Shown piece after piece: positions 1 through 7,407 of a DNA stretch of 64,000 nt; the stretch's first letter is position 1, and each line of letters opens with the position of its first letter. This DNA is from Paenibacillus flagellatus (GTDB lineage: Bacteria; Bacillota; Bacilli; Paenibacillales; NBRC-103111): positions 372,001-436,000 of the forward strand of contig NZ_QJVJ01000007.1 of assembly GCF_003217775.1 (NCBI RefSeq). The letters are read 5' to 3'. The notes under the pieces were generated by a model. That model was given only the letters and a program-made list of their open reading frames with translations. It was not told the origin of the DNA and made no database searches. The position numbers and the translations under genes are program-made.

Positions 1-1
1 C

Positions 2-472
2 GTCGCCGGCTTCGAGCTCGATACGATGCGGCTGTTGGACGAGGCGTCCCGCGAGGCGGAGATCGGCCGGCTGACCGCCGAGCTGTCCGCCGTGCTGGAG
101 CAGGGCCGGAACGCTTTGTACCATTCGTCCAACGAAGCGGAGCGGGTCGCCCGGACGAAGGAAGCCGGCGCCCGCGCCGGACTGACGAACACCGACGTCT
201 CCCGGCTCGTCTCGGGGGCGATCGCCGAAATCGCCGCGCGGGTGCTGGAGCGCACCGGAGAAAACCGTCTGCTCGTCGCCGGCGGGGACACGTCGGCCGC
301 CGTTTGCGCCCGCCTCGGGGTGAAGGGAATGCGCGTCTGGAAGGAGATCGAATCCGGCCTTCCGTCCTGCGTGTCGCTGTCCGACCGTCCGGTGCTGCTC
401 GTCCTGAAATCGGGGAGCTTCGGCAAGCCCGACTTTTTTGTCCGCGCGCTGGAGCATTTAAAGACACAATAA
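2..472 (+). CDS. four-carbon acid sugar kinase, C-terminal part (5' end outside window)
   Basis: The frame is open from the first bases of the window, so this is the tail of a larger gene. The C-terminal nucleotide-binding domain of the OtnK/DUF1537 kinase family is recognisable: a GGDTSAAVCARLG stretch at about residues 94-106 and a KSGSFGKPDFF stretch near the end, the two hallmarks of that domain. The family phosphorylates four-carbon sugar acids such as threonate or erythronate in the cytoplasm. A DeoR regulator and a SIS-domain isomerase follow in the same direction, which fits a small catabolic operon. The substrate cannot be told because the N-terminal substrate domain lies outside the window. 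Confidence 0.85.
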   Translation, partial: VAGFELDTMRLLDEASREAEIGRLTAELSAVLEQGRNALYHSSNEAERVARTKEAGARAGLTNTDVSRLVSGAIAEIAARVLERTGENRLLVAGGDTSAAVCARLGVKGMRVWKEIESGLPSCVSLSDRPVLLVLKSGSFGKPDFFVRALEHLKTQ

Positions 473-489
473 GGCCGATGCGTTATAAT
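461..489 (+). promoter_or_regulatory. promoter of the DeoR regulator gene
   Basis: A perfect -10 hexamer TATAAT lies at 484-489 with a weak -35 (AAGACA, 461-466) at 17 bp spacing. A strong Shine-Dalgarno sequence GGAGGGG at 512-518 precedes the ATG at 528. The promoter overlaps the end of the kinase gene, so the regulator can be transcribed separately. Confidence 0.5.
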
Positions 490-527
490 GGTACAGTTGG
501 ATTGTCCATCTGGAGGGGATTTTTACG

Positions 528-1325
528 ATGATCGTCGTGCAACGGCGTAACAAAATCAAAGAAATATTGCTGCAGGAACGCAGCGTCAAAGTGGCCGATC
601 TCGTTCGGGAATTCAACGTTTCGGAAGAAACGATACGCCGCGATCTGAACCAGCTGGAGCGGGAAGGCCTCATCCAAAAAAATTACGGCGGAGCGATTTT
701 GGTCGAAGAGCTCCAAAACGCGGCGACGTCCGTCCCTCCGATCCAGCAGCGCAAATTTCAGCATTTCGAAGAAAAGGACGCGATCGGCCGGAAGGCGGCG
801 GAGCTCGTCCAGGACGAGCAAATTCTCATTCTCGACTCCGGCTCGACGACGTGGTGCATCGCCCGGCATTTGCGGAACGTCCACAATTTGATGATCGTTA
901 CGAACGGCGTGAACGTCGCCGACGAATGCAGCTATATCGAGGATTCGTCCGTTTTTTTGATCGGCGGCAAGCTGATCAAGAAATCGATGAGCCTCGTCGG
1001 ACCGCAGGCGGAAATCGAGCTGCAAAAATATAACGCGCATTACGTCTTCCTCGGCACGTCCGGCATTTCGCTGCGCAAAGGCTTCACCAGCTCCGACATT
1101 TACGAGGCGGAAGTGAAGCGGGCGATGATTACCGCCGGGCAAAAGGTCGTCATCGTCGCCGACCATTCGAAGTTCCAGAAGCAGGCGCTCATTTCGTTCA
1201 GCAATTTTCAGGACGTCGACATTCTCATTACGAGCGATTTGGCGGACGAAACGGTGTTGGAGGAAATCGAGAAGCAGGGCGTCCAGCTGATCGTATGCCC
1301 GGTCAAAGGCCGGCCGGAGGCGTGA
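528..1325 (+). CDS. DeoR/GlpR family transcriptional regulator
   Basis: 265 residues, the normal family length. The N-terminal winged helix is clear (RRNKIKEILLQERSVKVADLVREF region, then VSEETIRRDLNQLE, the family recognition helix). The C-terminal DeoR sensor domain includes ILDSGSTTWCIARHL and the closing VIVADHSKF motif, which binds a phosphorylated sugar in characterised members. It sits between a sugar-acid kinase and a sugar-phosphate isomerase and probably represses them until a phosphorylated intermediate accumulates; that is inference from context. The start is chosen for its GGAGGGG ribosome-binding site nine bases upstream. Confidence 0.9.
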   Translation: MIVVQRRNKIKEILLQERSVKVADLVREFNVSEETIRRDLNQLEREGLIQKNYGGAILVEELQNAATSVPPIQQRKFQHFEEKDAIGRKAAELVQDEQILILDSGSTTWCIARHLRNVHNLMIVTNGVNVADECSYIEDSSVFLIGGKLIKKSMSLVGPQAEIELQKYNAHYVFLGTSGISLRKGFTSSDIYEAEVKRAMITAGQKVVIVADHSKFQKQALISFSNFQDVDILITSDLADETVLEEIEKQGVQLIVCPVKGRPEA

Positions 1326-1365
1326 AGCCGCCCCGCTATTACCCGACATAAAGGAGTCAGCGAAC

Positions 1366-2001
1366 ATGCATCCCGTGCTGCAACAACTTGTGACCAAATA
1401 TCCCGACCTGCAAGGCTGCGCCGATGCGATCGCGCGGGCGTTCGAGACGATCCGCACGAGCTACCGGCAGGGCGGCAAGCTGCTCGTCTGCGGCAACGGC
1501 GGCAGCGCCGCGGACAGCGAGCATATCGTCGGCGAGCTGATGAAGGGCTTCATGTACCGGCGCCCGGTGCCCGACGCCAAACGGCAAAAGCTGCGCGAGC
1601 TGTTCCCGGACAACGGCGACGATTTGGCCGACCGTCTGCAGGGCGCGCTGCCGGCCATCTCGCTCGTCAGCCATTCGGCGCTGTCCACCGCCTTCATCAA
1701 CGATGTGGACGCCGACATGGTGTTCGCGCAGCAGGTGTACGGCTACGGCAAGCCGGGAGACGCGATCGTCGGCTTGAGCACGTCCGGCAATTCGAAAAAC
1801 GTCGTCCACGCCTTGCAGGTGGCGCGCGCGCTCGGCATGTGGACCATCGGCTTCACCGGCCGGGGAGGCGGCAAGATGAACGAGCTGTGCGACGTCATGA
1901 TCCGCGTACCGTACGACAGCACGCCGGATATTCAGGAACGGCATTTGCCGATTTACCATGCGCTGTGCATCATGCTCGAGCAGGAGTTTTTCGAATCGTG
2001 A
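1366..2001 (+). CDS. SIS-domain sugar-phosphate isomerase (GmhA-like)
   Basis: 211 residues forming one SIS domain. The phosphosugar-binding loop LLVCGNGGSAADSEH lies at about residues 38-52 and the second conserved loop GLSTSGNSKNV at about 138-148, as in phosphoheptose isomerase GmhA. GmhA makes sedoheptulose-7-phosphate into heptose-7-phosphate, but next to a four-carbon acid kinase and a DeoR regulator a catabolic isomerase or epimerase role is equally likely. A GGAGTCAGCGAAC ribosome-binding region precedes the ATG. It is the last gene before a hairpin terminator. Confidence 0.8.
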   Translation: MHPVLQQLVTKYPDLQGCADAIARAFETIRTSYRQGGKLLVCGNGGSAADSEHIVGELMKGFMYRRPVPDAKRQKLRELFPDNGDDLADRLQGALPAISLVSHSALSTAFINDVDADMVFAQQVYGYGKPGDAIVGLSTSGNSKNVVHALQVARALGMWTIGFTGRGGGKMNELCDVMIRVPYDSTPDIQERHLPIYHALCIMLEQEFFES

Positions 2002-2017
2002 GCGCGAACCGCAGACA

Positions 2018-2073
2018 GACAAGGCTAACCGGTGCCGCCGTATGCGGCGGTTGCGGTTAGCCTTGTCGCGTTT
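2018..2073 (+). terminator. hairpin terminator after the SIS gene
   Basis: A 14-base perfect inverted repeat (2018-2031 with 2054-2067) encloses a second stem CCGCCG/CGGCGG, and is followed by a short T-run (GCGTTTT). The tail is weak but the stem is very stable. Confidence 0.65.
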
Positions 2074-2159
2074 TCGGCGTGTTTCCTCGTAACGGCTCGC
2101 CTTCGCTACGGCCCCGAAGGGTGGCGATGTTCCGCGGCGAGGACGCAACCGGCGGGACA

Positions 2160-2190
2160 TGGTATAATCGAATTGCTACAGCAACCGATT
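2160..2190 (+). promoter_or_regulatory. extended -10 promoter and putative operator of the LacI-family gene
   Basis: TGGTATAAT at 2160-2168 is a perfect extended -10 element; no good -35 is seen. About 15 bp downstream, AACCGATTACT starts at 2183. The same core, AA(T/C)CGATTACT, recurs twice upstream of the next gene, so it is a candidate binding site for the regulator itself (autoregulation is inference). Confidence 0.5.
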
Positions 2191-2215
2191 ACTATACGAA
2201 ACCGAGGCGAATCCG

Positions 2216-3256
2216 ATGAAGAAGTCGCTTACGATACACGATATCGCGAAAATGGCCGAAGTGTCTTCGGCGACCGTCTCCCGCGTCCTCAGCAACAGCA
2301 GCTATCCGGTCAGCCCGGAGCTGCGCGCGAAAATATTGCGCATCGCCAAGGAAGCGAACTACGTGCCGAACATGCTGGGCAAGCAGCTGAAGACGAGAAC
2401 GAGCATGACGATCGGGGTCGTCATCCCGTCCATCACGAACTTGTTTTACTCGTCCATCATTCTGGGCGTCGAGGAAATCGCCCGCAAAAGCAATTACCAG
2501 GTGCTCCTCTGCAACTCGTTCCAGGATCCGGAGCTCGAGGACAAAGCCATTCATGCGATGTTCGAGAAGCAGGTGCGCGGACTCGTCATCTCCTCCATTT
2601 CGAGCGACAAAAAGCAGCTGAAGCATTTTATCGACATGGGGCTCAACGTCGTGGCGCTCGACCAGAAGGTGGAGATGGAGGACGTCACGCAGGTCGATTT
2701 CGATTACCGGAAAGGCGGTTATATCGCCGCCCGCCACTTGATCGGCAAAGGGCACCGGAATATCGCCTACGTCACCGCCCCGCTCGATCGGCCGAGCCGC
2801 AAAAGCATATGCGAAGGATATGCGGCGGCGATGGACGAGGCAGGGCTGCAGCCTTCCGTCGTCGAGGCCGGAAGCGAGACGACGTACAGCGGCGCGTACG
2901 AGTTCGAGAACGGCAAGGCGCTGACGCGCAAGCTGCTGGCGGAAGGCGGCGACCGGCCGACCGCCGTGTTCGCCTGCAACGACATGACCGCCTTCGGCGT
3001 CGTCAACGAGCTGGCGGCGCAAGGCTTGAAAGTGCCGGACGACGTATCCGTCATCGGCTTCGACGGCCTCGATATCGGGCAGATGATTACGCCGCCGCTG
3101 ACGTCGGTGCTCCAGCCGACGTACGAGATGGGGCGGCTCGCCTGCACCATGCTGCTGGACATGCTGACCGGAGGCAAGAAGCCGGACGTCGGCATCGTCC
3201 TGCAGCCGAGGCTGCTCGAGCGCGAGTCGGTCGCAGACTTGCTCGTTGGCGGTTAA
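2216..3256 (+). CDS. LacI family transcriptional regulator
   Basis: 346 residues. The N-terminal LacI helix-turn-helix is unmistakable (LTIHDIAKMAEVSSATVSRVL at about residues 4-24), followed by the hinge helix and a periplasmic-binding-protein-like effector domain (VVIPSITNLFYSSII at about 63-77; FACNDMTAFGVV near 250; VSVIGFDGLDIG near 280). It represses sugar genes by binding near-palindromic CG-centred operators. Candidate operators lie in front of itself and at 3451 and 3530 before the following dehydrogenase-NagB-hydrolase group, which is the likely regulon. Confidence 0.93.
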   Translation: MKKSLTIHDIAKMAEVSSATVSRVLSNSSYPVSPELRAKILRIAKEANYVPNMLGKQLKTRTSMTIGVVIPSITNLFYSSIILGVEEIARKSNYQVLLCNSFQDPELEDKAIHAMFEKQVRGLVISSISSDKKQLKHFIDMGLNVVALDQKVEMEDVTQVDFDYRKGGYIAARHLIGKGHRNIAYVTAPLDRPSRKSICEGYAAAMDEAGLQPSVVEAGSETTYSGAYEFENGKALTRKLLAEGGDRPTAVFACNDMTAFGVVNELAAQGLKVPDDVSVIGFDGLDIGQMITPPLTSVLQPTYEMGRLACTMLLDMLTGGKKPDVGIVLQPRLLERESVADLLVGG

Positions 3257-3430
3257 GCCCGCTGCGGCACTCTCTCCGCCTCTTATTCCGTTCGCCGCAC
3301 ACTCTCTCTATTCGCGCGATTCTCGGCACGGTCCGAGCGTGCCCCACGGAAACCGAAAAAGGTTCGGCGGAGACCGGGCCTTTTCGGATTGGCGGATACG
3401 CGTTTTTTTCGTTGGCAAATCGGATACGCT
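3257..3430. other. intergenic stretch without recognised gene
   Basis: The 340 bases between the LacI gene and the dehydrogenase gene hold no convincing reading frame. The first part is plain; a GGTTCGGCGGAGACCGGGCC region could form a weak hairpin but lacks a T-run. The 3' part carries the promoter and operators listed separately. Confidence 0.5.
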
Positions 3431-3438
3431 GTGCTAAA

Positions 3439-3466
3439 CTGATTTATAGAAATCGATTACTATAAT
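3439..3466 (+). promoter_or_regulatory. promoter with overlapping LacI-type operator
   Basis: TATAAT at 3461-3466 is a perfect -10; a weak -35 (CTGATT, 3439-3444) is 16 bp upstream. The palindromic core AATCGATT at 3451-3458, within AAATCGATTACT, sits in the spacer, exactly where a LacI-family repressor would block RNA polymerase. Confidence 0.55.
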
Positions 3467-3528
3467 TCGCTTATTTCTCGAACCGCATTGATCCTATATT
3501 TCCTAGACGGAGCGGGTCATGTTCCTGT

Positions 3529-3540
3529 TAATCGATTACT
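3529..3540 (+). promoter_or_regulatory. second LacI-type operator (TAATCGATTACT)
   Basis: The core AATCGATTACT is repeated at 3530-3540, about 80 bp downstream of the first copy and upstream of the dehydrogenase start at 3597. Paired operators at this distance are typical of looping or roadblock repression. Confidence 0.5.
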
Positions 3541-3596
3541 GCGAATCGCGGGGCGGAAAGCACACATGCGTAATTTTGGGTGCAGGGGGATGCGAC

Positions 3597-4829
3597 ATGA
3601 AGAAATATGCCATCGTAGGCGCCGGAGGCAGGGCGTACGGGATGTTCGCCAAGCCGTTTTCGACCGAGCTGAAAGGGGTGGCGGAGCTGGTCGGCGTGTA
3701 CGACGTCAACCCGGTGCGGGCGGAGATGCTCGGCCGCCAGGCGGGAGGCGCACCCGTTTTCGGCGACTTCGACGCGATGCTTCGCGAGACGAAGCCGGAC
3801 GCGGTCATCGTGACGACGCCGGACAGCCTGCACGACCATTACATCATCCGCGCGCTCGAAGCCGGCTGCGACGCCGTCTCCGAGAAGCCGATGACGACGA
3901 GCGCCGAGAAGACGCGGGCGATCATCGAGGCGGAGCGGCGGACGGGGAAGCGGGTCGTCGTCACGTTCAACTGCCGGTTCATGCCGTACGTCGTCCGGAT
4001 CAAGGAGCTGATCCGGGAAGGGGCGATCGGCGACATTCTTCACGTCGCCATGGAATGGTCGCTCGACACGAGCCACGGCGCCGACTATTTCCGCCGCTGG
4101 CACCGGCAGATGAAGAACAGCGGCGGCTTGCTCGTCCACAAGTCGACGCACCATTTCGATATGGTGAACTGGTGGCTTGACGACGAGCCGGAATCCGTCT
4201 TCGCCCGCGGCGCCCGGCTGTTTTACGGACCGACCCGCGACAACCGCGGCGAACGATGCCTCACGTGCGAGCATCGGCAATCGTGCGAATTTTACTTCGA
4301 TATAACGGCAAGCGAGTTCACCCGGTCGTTCTACCGCGACGCGGAAGCGCACGACGGCTACGTACGGGACCGGTGCGTGTTCGGCGACGACATCGACATT
4401 TACGACACGATGTCGTTGAACGTCCGGTATGCGAAAGGAACGCTTTTCACCTACTCGCTGAATGCGTACAGCCCGTACGAGGGGTGGAAGGCGACGTTCG
4501 TCGGCACGAAGGGTCGGATCGAGGCGGAAGAACGCCACAGCGGCCCCGATCACGACGCCGGGCACGACATCATTCGTCTGTACAACCGCCGCAACGAGCT
4601 CGTCACGATGCGCAGCCGCAAGGCGTCGGGCGATCACGGCGGCGGCGACCAGCGGCTGCGCAGGATGATATTCGCCGGCGACGTCCCCGACCCGCTCGGC
4701 CAGATGGCCGGCTCGCGGGCCGGCGCGATGTCGCTGCTGATCGGCGCCGCCGCCAACGAATCGATCGAGAGCGGGAGGCCGGTCGCCATATCCGACCTTC
4801 TGCAATCGCCCGAGCCCGTCAGTCACTGA
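3597..4829 (+). CDS. Gfo/Idh/MocA family oxidoreductase with cysteine cluster
   Basis: 410 residues. The N-terminal Rossmann fold shows YAIVGAGGRAYG at residues 4-15 and the family signature EKPMTTSAEKTRAI near 100, then the MocA-type C-terminal domain. These enzymes oxidise or reduce sugars and cyclitols with NAD(P). Odd feature: a cluster RCLTCEHRQSC near residue 221, with a further Cys in RDRCVF about 40 residues later, which could bind a metal; this occurs in only part of the family. Start chosen at 3597 because GCAGGGGGA precedes it; an upstream in-frame ATG at 3519 would place the operator inside the coding region. Likely first gene of an operon with the NagB-like gene 43 bases downstream. 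Confidence 0.88.
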   Translation: MKKYAIVGAGGRAYGMFAKPFSTELKGVAELVGVYDVNPVRAEMLGRQAGGAPVFGDFDAMLRETKPDAVIVTTPDSLHDHYIIRALEAGCDAVSEKPMTTSAEKTRAIIEAERRTGKRVVVTFNCRFMPYVVRIKELIREGAIGDILHVAMEWSLDTSHGADYFRRWHRQMKNSGGLLVHKSTHHFDMVNWWLDDEPESVFARGARLFYGPTRDNRGERCLTCEHRQSCEFYFDITASEFTRSFYRDAEAHDGYVRDRCVFGDDIDIYDTMSLNVRYAKGTLFTYSLNAYSPYEGWKATFVGTKGRIEAEERHSGPDHDAGHDIIRLYNRRNELVTMRSRKASGDHGGGDQRLRRMIFAGDVPDPLGQMAGSRAGAMSLLIGAAANESIESGRPVAISDLLQSPEPVSH

Positions 4830-4872
4830 ACGTAACGGGTACAGACTCCGACAGAAAAGGGAGGAAATCCGA

Positions 4873-5628
4873 ATGACCATCAACCTGATCGTCTCCGATA
4901 CGCCGGAGCAGCTGGGGGCGGCCGCGGCCAAGCAGGCGGCGGACGTCGTCCGGGCGGCCGTCGCCGCGAACGGAAGGGCGCGCATCGTGCTCTCGACCGG
5001 GGCGTCGCAATTCGAGTTCATCCGCTCGTTCGTGCGGGAACCGATCGATTGGAGCAAAGTCGACATGTTCCATCTGGACGAATACGTCGGCTTGCCGGAA
5101 AGCCATGTCGCCAGCTTCCGCCGTTATTTGAAGGAGCGGTTCGTCGCTCACGTCCCGCAGGTTCGGGCTTTCTTCGTAGACGGAGAAGGGGACGTCGGAG
5201 CGAACATCCGCGAGCTGAGCGGAGAACTGCGCCGGGCGCCGATCGATGTGGCGCTGATCGGCATCGGCGAGAACTGCCATATCGCCTTCAACGATCCGCC
5301 GGCCGATTTCGACGCGCGGGAGGCATACATCGTCGTCGACCTCGACGAAGCGTGCAAAAAGCAGCAAGTAAGGGAAGGGTGGTTCGCCTCCGTCGACGAC
5401 GTGCCGAAGCGGGCGATCACGATGACCGTCCATCAGATCATGCAGGCGACCTCGATCATCTCGTGCGTGCCTCACCAAGTGAAAGCGGTCGCGGTCAAGC
5501 GGACGATCGAGAACGAGGTGACACCGGATGTGCCGTCGACGATGCTGAAGACGCATAAGGACTGGACGCTGTATGTCGACCGCGAATCGGCTTCGCTGCT
5601 CGACGCCGCCGCCGCCCGGGAAGGGTAA
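4873..5628 (+). CDS. glucosamine-6-phosphate deaminase-like protein (NagB family, variant active site)
   Basis: 251 residues, normal for NagB, which converts glucosamine-6-phosphate to fructose-6-phosphate and ammonia. Family motifs are present: LSTGASQFEF near residue 41, MFHLDEYVGL near 64, and GIGENCHIAFNDPP near 132. Compared with E. coli NagB (GVG-x-DGHIAFNEP) the aspartate before the catalytic histidine is Asn here and the glutamate after AFN is Asp; the histidine and the DEYVGL aspartate are kept. The protein may therefore act on another phosphosugar. GGGAGGAAATCCG precedes the start. It follows the dehydrogenase in the same putative LacI-controlled operon. Confidence 0.8.
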   Translation: MTINLIVSDTPEQLGAAAAKQAADVVRAAVAANGRARIVLSTGASQFEFIRSFVREPIDWSKVDMFHLDEYVGLPESHVASFRRYLKERFVAHVPQVRAFFVDGEGDVGANIRELSGELRRAPIDVALIGIGENCHIAFNDPPADFDAREAYIVVDLDEACKKQQVREGWFASVDDVPKRAITMTVHQIMQATSIISCVPHQVKAVAVKRTIENEVTPDVPSTMLKTHKDWTLYVDRESASLLDAAAAREG

Positions 5629-5655
5629 CCCGGCCTCGACGCCGCCAATCGGCTA

Positions 5656-5684
5656 TTGACGGAGCCCGTCCGAGCGCTTATGAT
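5656..5684 (+). promoter_or_regulatory. sigma-A promoter of the SGNH hydrolase gene
   Basis: TTGACG (5656-5661), 17 bp spacer, TATGAT (5679-5684): a near-consensus vegetative promoter. Confidence 0.65.
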
Positions 5685-5685
5685 G

Positions 5686-5718
5686 CCTTTGTCAGGGAGA
5701 CGCATTATCGGACAAAGG
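5686..5718 (+). repeat. 8-bp inverted repeat over the start of the transcript and the ribosome-binding site
   Basis: CCTTTGTC at 5686-5693 is the exact complement of GACAAAGG at 5711-5718. The left arm starts just after the -10 hexamer and the right arm runs into the AAGGAAGG Shine-Dalgarno region of the next gene, so it could be an operator or a short RNA hairpin limiting translation. Confidence 0.45.
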
Positions 5719-5732
5719 AAGGAAACGCGATC

Positions 5733-6395
5733 ATGAAACTTGCCGCATTCGGAGACAGCATAACGGCGGGCCAATATTTGGAGGAGACGGATACGTACCT
5801 GCATATGCTGGCGGTCCGCTTCGGGCTCGACGCCGTCAACGCCGGCGTACCCGGCAATACGACCGGTCAAGGACTGGAGCGGTTCGAGCGCGACGTCATC
5901 GCGCACCGGCCGGACGCGTGCATCGTCGCCTTCGGCATGAACGACCACGTCCTTACGGCGCCGGGGATCGCGAAAACGCCGCTCGCCGATTTCCGTCGCA
6001 ACGTGGAACGGATCGTCGGGCGGCTGCGCGAGGAAGGGATCGCCCCGCTGCTCGCCACGGTCAACCCGATCATCGAGGGCGACGCCGAGCGATACTATTA
6101 CAACCGCCATCCGCGCGAATGGTACCGCGATCCGGACGGGGCGCAGGCGCGGATCGATCTGTACAACGAGGCGATACGCGGCGTCGCCGCCGCGCTCGAC
6201 GTGCCTCTGGCCGACGTCGCGCTTTATTGGAGCCGCTTCGTCGAGGAGGGCGGCCGACTGCGCGATCTGCTGCGGACGGTCGAGAACAGCGGGGATGACG
6301 ATGGCGTCCATCCGACGGCCGCCGGTCAGCGGCTCATCGCCGAATGCATCGGCGACGTGCTGGCGCGGCATTTCCCGGTCGCGGACGCCGGCTGA
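5733..6395 (+). CDS. SGNH/GDSL-type esterase or hydrolase
   Basis: 220 residues. The family blocks are all visible: FGDSITAG at residues 6-13 (nucleophile Ser), the Gly and Asn blocks (NAGVPGNTT near 36; FGMNDHV near 69), and the C-terminal DDGVHPTAAG with the catalytic Asp-His pair near 190. There is no signal peptide, so it is cytoplasmic; likely substrates are acetylated or acylated sugars, in keeping with the adjacent amino-sugar genes. It has its own promoter and ends before a terminator shared with the convergent gene. Confidence 0.88.
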   Translation: MKLAAFGDSITAGQYLEETDTYLHMLAVRFGLDAVNAGVPGNTTGQGLERFERDVIAHRPDACIVAFGMNDHVLTAPGIAKTPLADFRRNVERIVGRLREEGIAPLLATVNPIIEGDAERYYYNRHPREWYRDPDGAQARIDLYNEAIRGVAAALDVPLADVALYWSRFVEEGGRLRDLLRTVENSGDDDGVHPTAAGQRLIAECIGDVLARHFPVADAG

Positions 6396-6412
6396 CGGCG
6401 GCGAACGAAGAT

Positions 6413-6461
6413 AACGAAAAAAGAGAGGACATCGGCCGCTTGTTGAAGCCGATGTCCTCTT
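6413..6461 (-). terminator. rho-independent terminator between convergent genes
   Basis: AGAGGACATCGGC (6424-6436) pairs perfectly with GCCGATGTCCTCT (6448-6460). On the minus strand the stem is followed by CTTTTTT, so it serves chiefly the prohibitin-like gene; it may also stop transcription from the hydrolase gene. Confidence 0.85.
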
Positions 6462-6477
6462 CGATTCCGGCTGCCGA

Positions 6478-7305
6478 TTAAGGCTGCACGTTGATGAACG
6501 GCGTGGCGCCGCCCGTCACGTTCGGCAGCTTGCCGTCCCATTTCTCGATCGCTTTCAGCTGGGCTTCGATTTCACGCAGCTCGATCAGCTCCGGCGTCAC
6601 TTCCTGCTTCTGCAGACGGAGCGCCTCGGCTTGCGCTTGCGCCCGCGTAATTTCCTGCTCCTTCTCGATCTTGATCCGCTCCAGGTCGAGCTTCGACTTC
6701 AGCGCCTGCTGCTCGGCGATCTGCTTCTGCTCGATGGCGCGGTCGAATTCCTCGGAGAACTTGAACTCCGTAATGTTGATGTCGTCCAGAATCATGTTGT
6801 ACAGGCTCAATTTGGCGGCGAGCACCTCTTTCACTTTGGCGCTTACTTCCGACCGCTTGGAGATCAGATCCTCCGCCGTATATTGCGCCGTAACCGCCTT
6901 GAGCGATTCGCCGATTGCCGGATCGACGATGCGCCCGCGATATTCGAGACCGACGTTCTGATACAGGTTGTTGATCGTCGCGCCGTCCAGATGGTAGTTG
7001 ACGGCGAGCGTCGTACTGACGGTTTGCAAGTCGCGGCTGGCCGACACTTGGTTCGATTCGGCTTTCTGCACGCGTACCTCGATCGGGATGACCGTCTGGA
7101 TGAACGGTATTTTGAAATGAAGTCCTTCCTCCATCACTTTCGGCTGGACGGCGCCGAGCTGGAGGACGACGCCGCGATGGCCGGCTTCGACGATCGTGAA
7201 CGATTGAAATGCGAGCAGCGCGATGACGATGACGACGACGAGACCCGTTATTCCTTTGGATATGAGCTTCGGATTGGGCGATGAAACGGTTTTCGGTTCG
7301 GACAC
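6478..7305 (-). CDS. prohibitin family (SPFH/band-7) membrane protein
   Basis: 275 residues from the GTG at 7305, which has AGGAG ten bases upstream; an in-frame ATG at 7404 would add 33 residues but has no ribosome-binding site. One N-terminal transmembrane segment (GITGLVVVIVIALLAFQSF) is followed by the SPFH domain (VEAGHRGVVLQLGAVQPKV, HFKIPFIQTVIPIEVRVQK) and a long Glu/Gln/Ala-rich coiled coil (about residues 180-250) that lets these proteins form ring-shaped membrane scaffolds. Prohibitin and HflK/HflC relatives organise membrane microdomains and restrain membrane proteases. It is a single gene with its own terminator. Confidence 0.9.
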   Translation of the reverse strand: MSEPKTVSSPNPKLISKGITGLVVVIVIALLAFQSFTIVEAGHRGVVLQLGAVQPKVMEEGLHFKIPFIQTVIPIEVRVQKAESNQVSASRDLQTVSTTLAVNYHLDGATINNLYQNVGLEYRGRIVDPAIGESLKAVTAQYTAEDLISKRSEVSAKVKEVLAAKLSLYNMILDDINITEFKFSEEFDRAIEQKQIAEQQALKSKLDLERIKIEKEQEITRAQAQAEALRLQKQEVTPELIELREIEAQLKAIEKWDGKLPNVTGGATPFINVQP

Positions 7306-7407
7306 GGTATGTTGGCTCCTTTCGATTGTGCGGTATGCCACGTTATTCAATACGGTCGAATGTGCGTTTGGTTTCGGGCTTGACGATCGCTCTGTCGGCT
7401 CCATGTG

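Noticed and set aside
483-1457. Long open frame on the minus strand opposite the DeoR gene
   Set aside because: It mirrors the codon pattern of the DeoR and SIS genes on the other strand, has no ribosome-binding site or domain, and is typical antisense opening in G+C-rich DNA.
2032-3465. 477-codon plus-strand frame over the LacI gene
   Set aside because: Different frame from the LacI protein, starts inside a terminator hairpin and has low-complexity Arg-rich content.
3528-5066. 512-codon open frame on the minus strand
   Set aside because: Antisense to the dehydrogenase and NagB-like genes; no start signal or recognisable motif.
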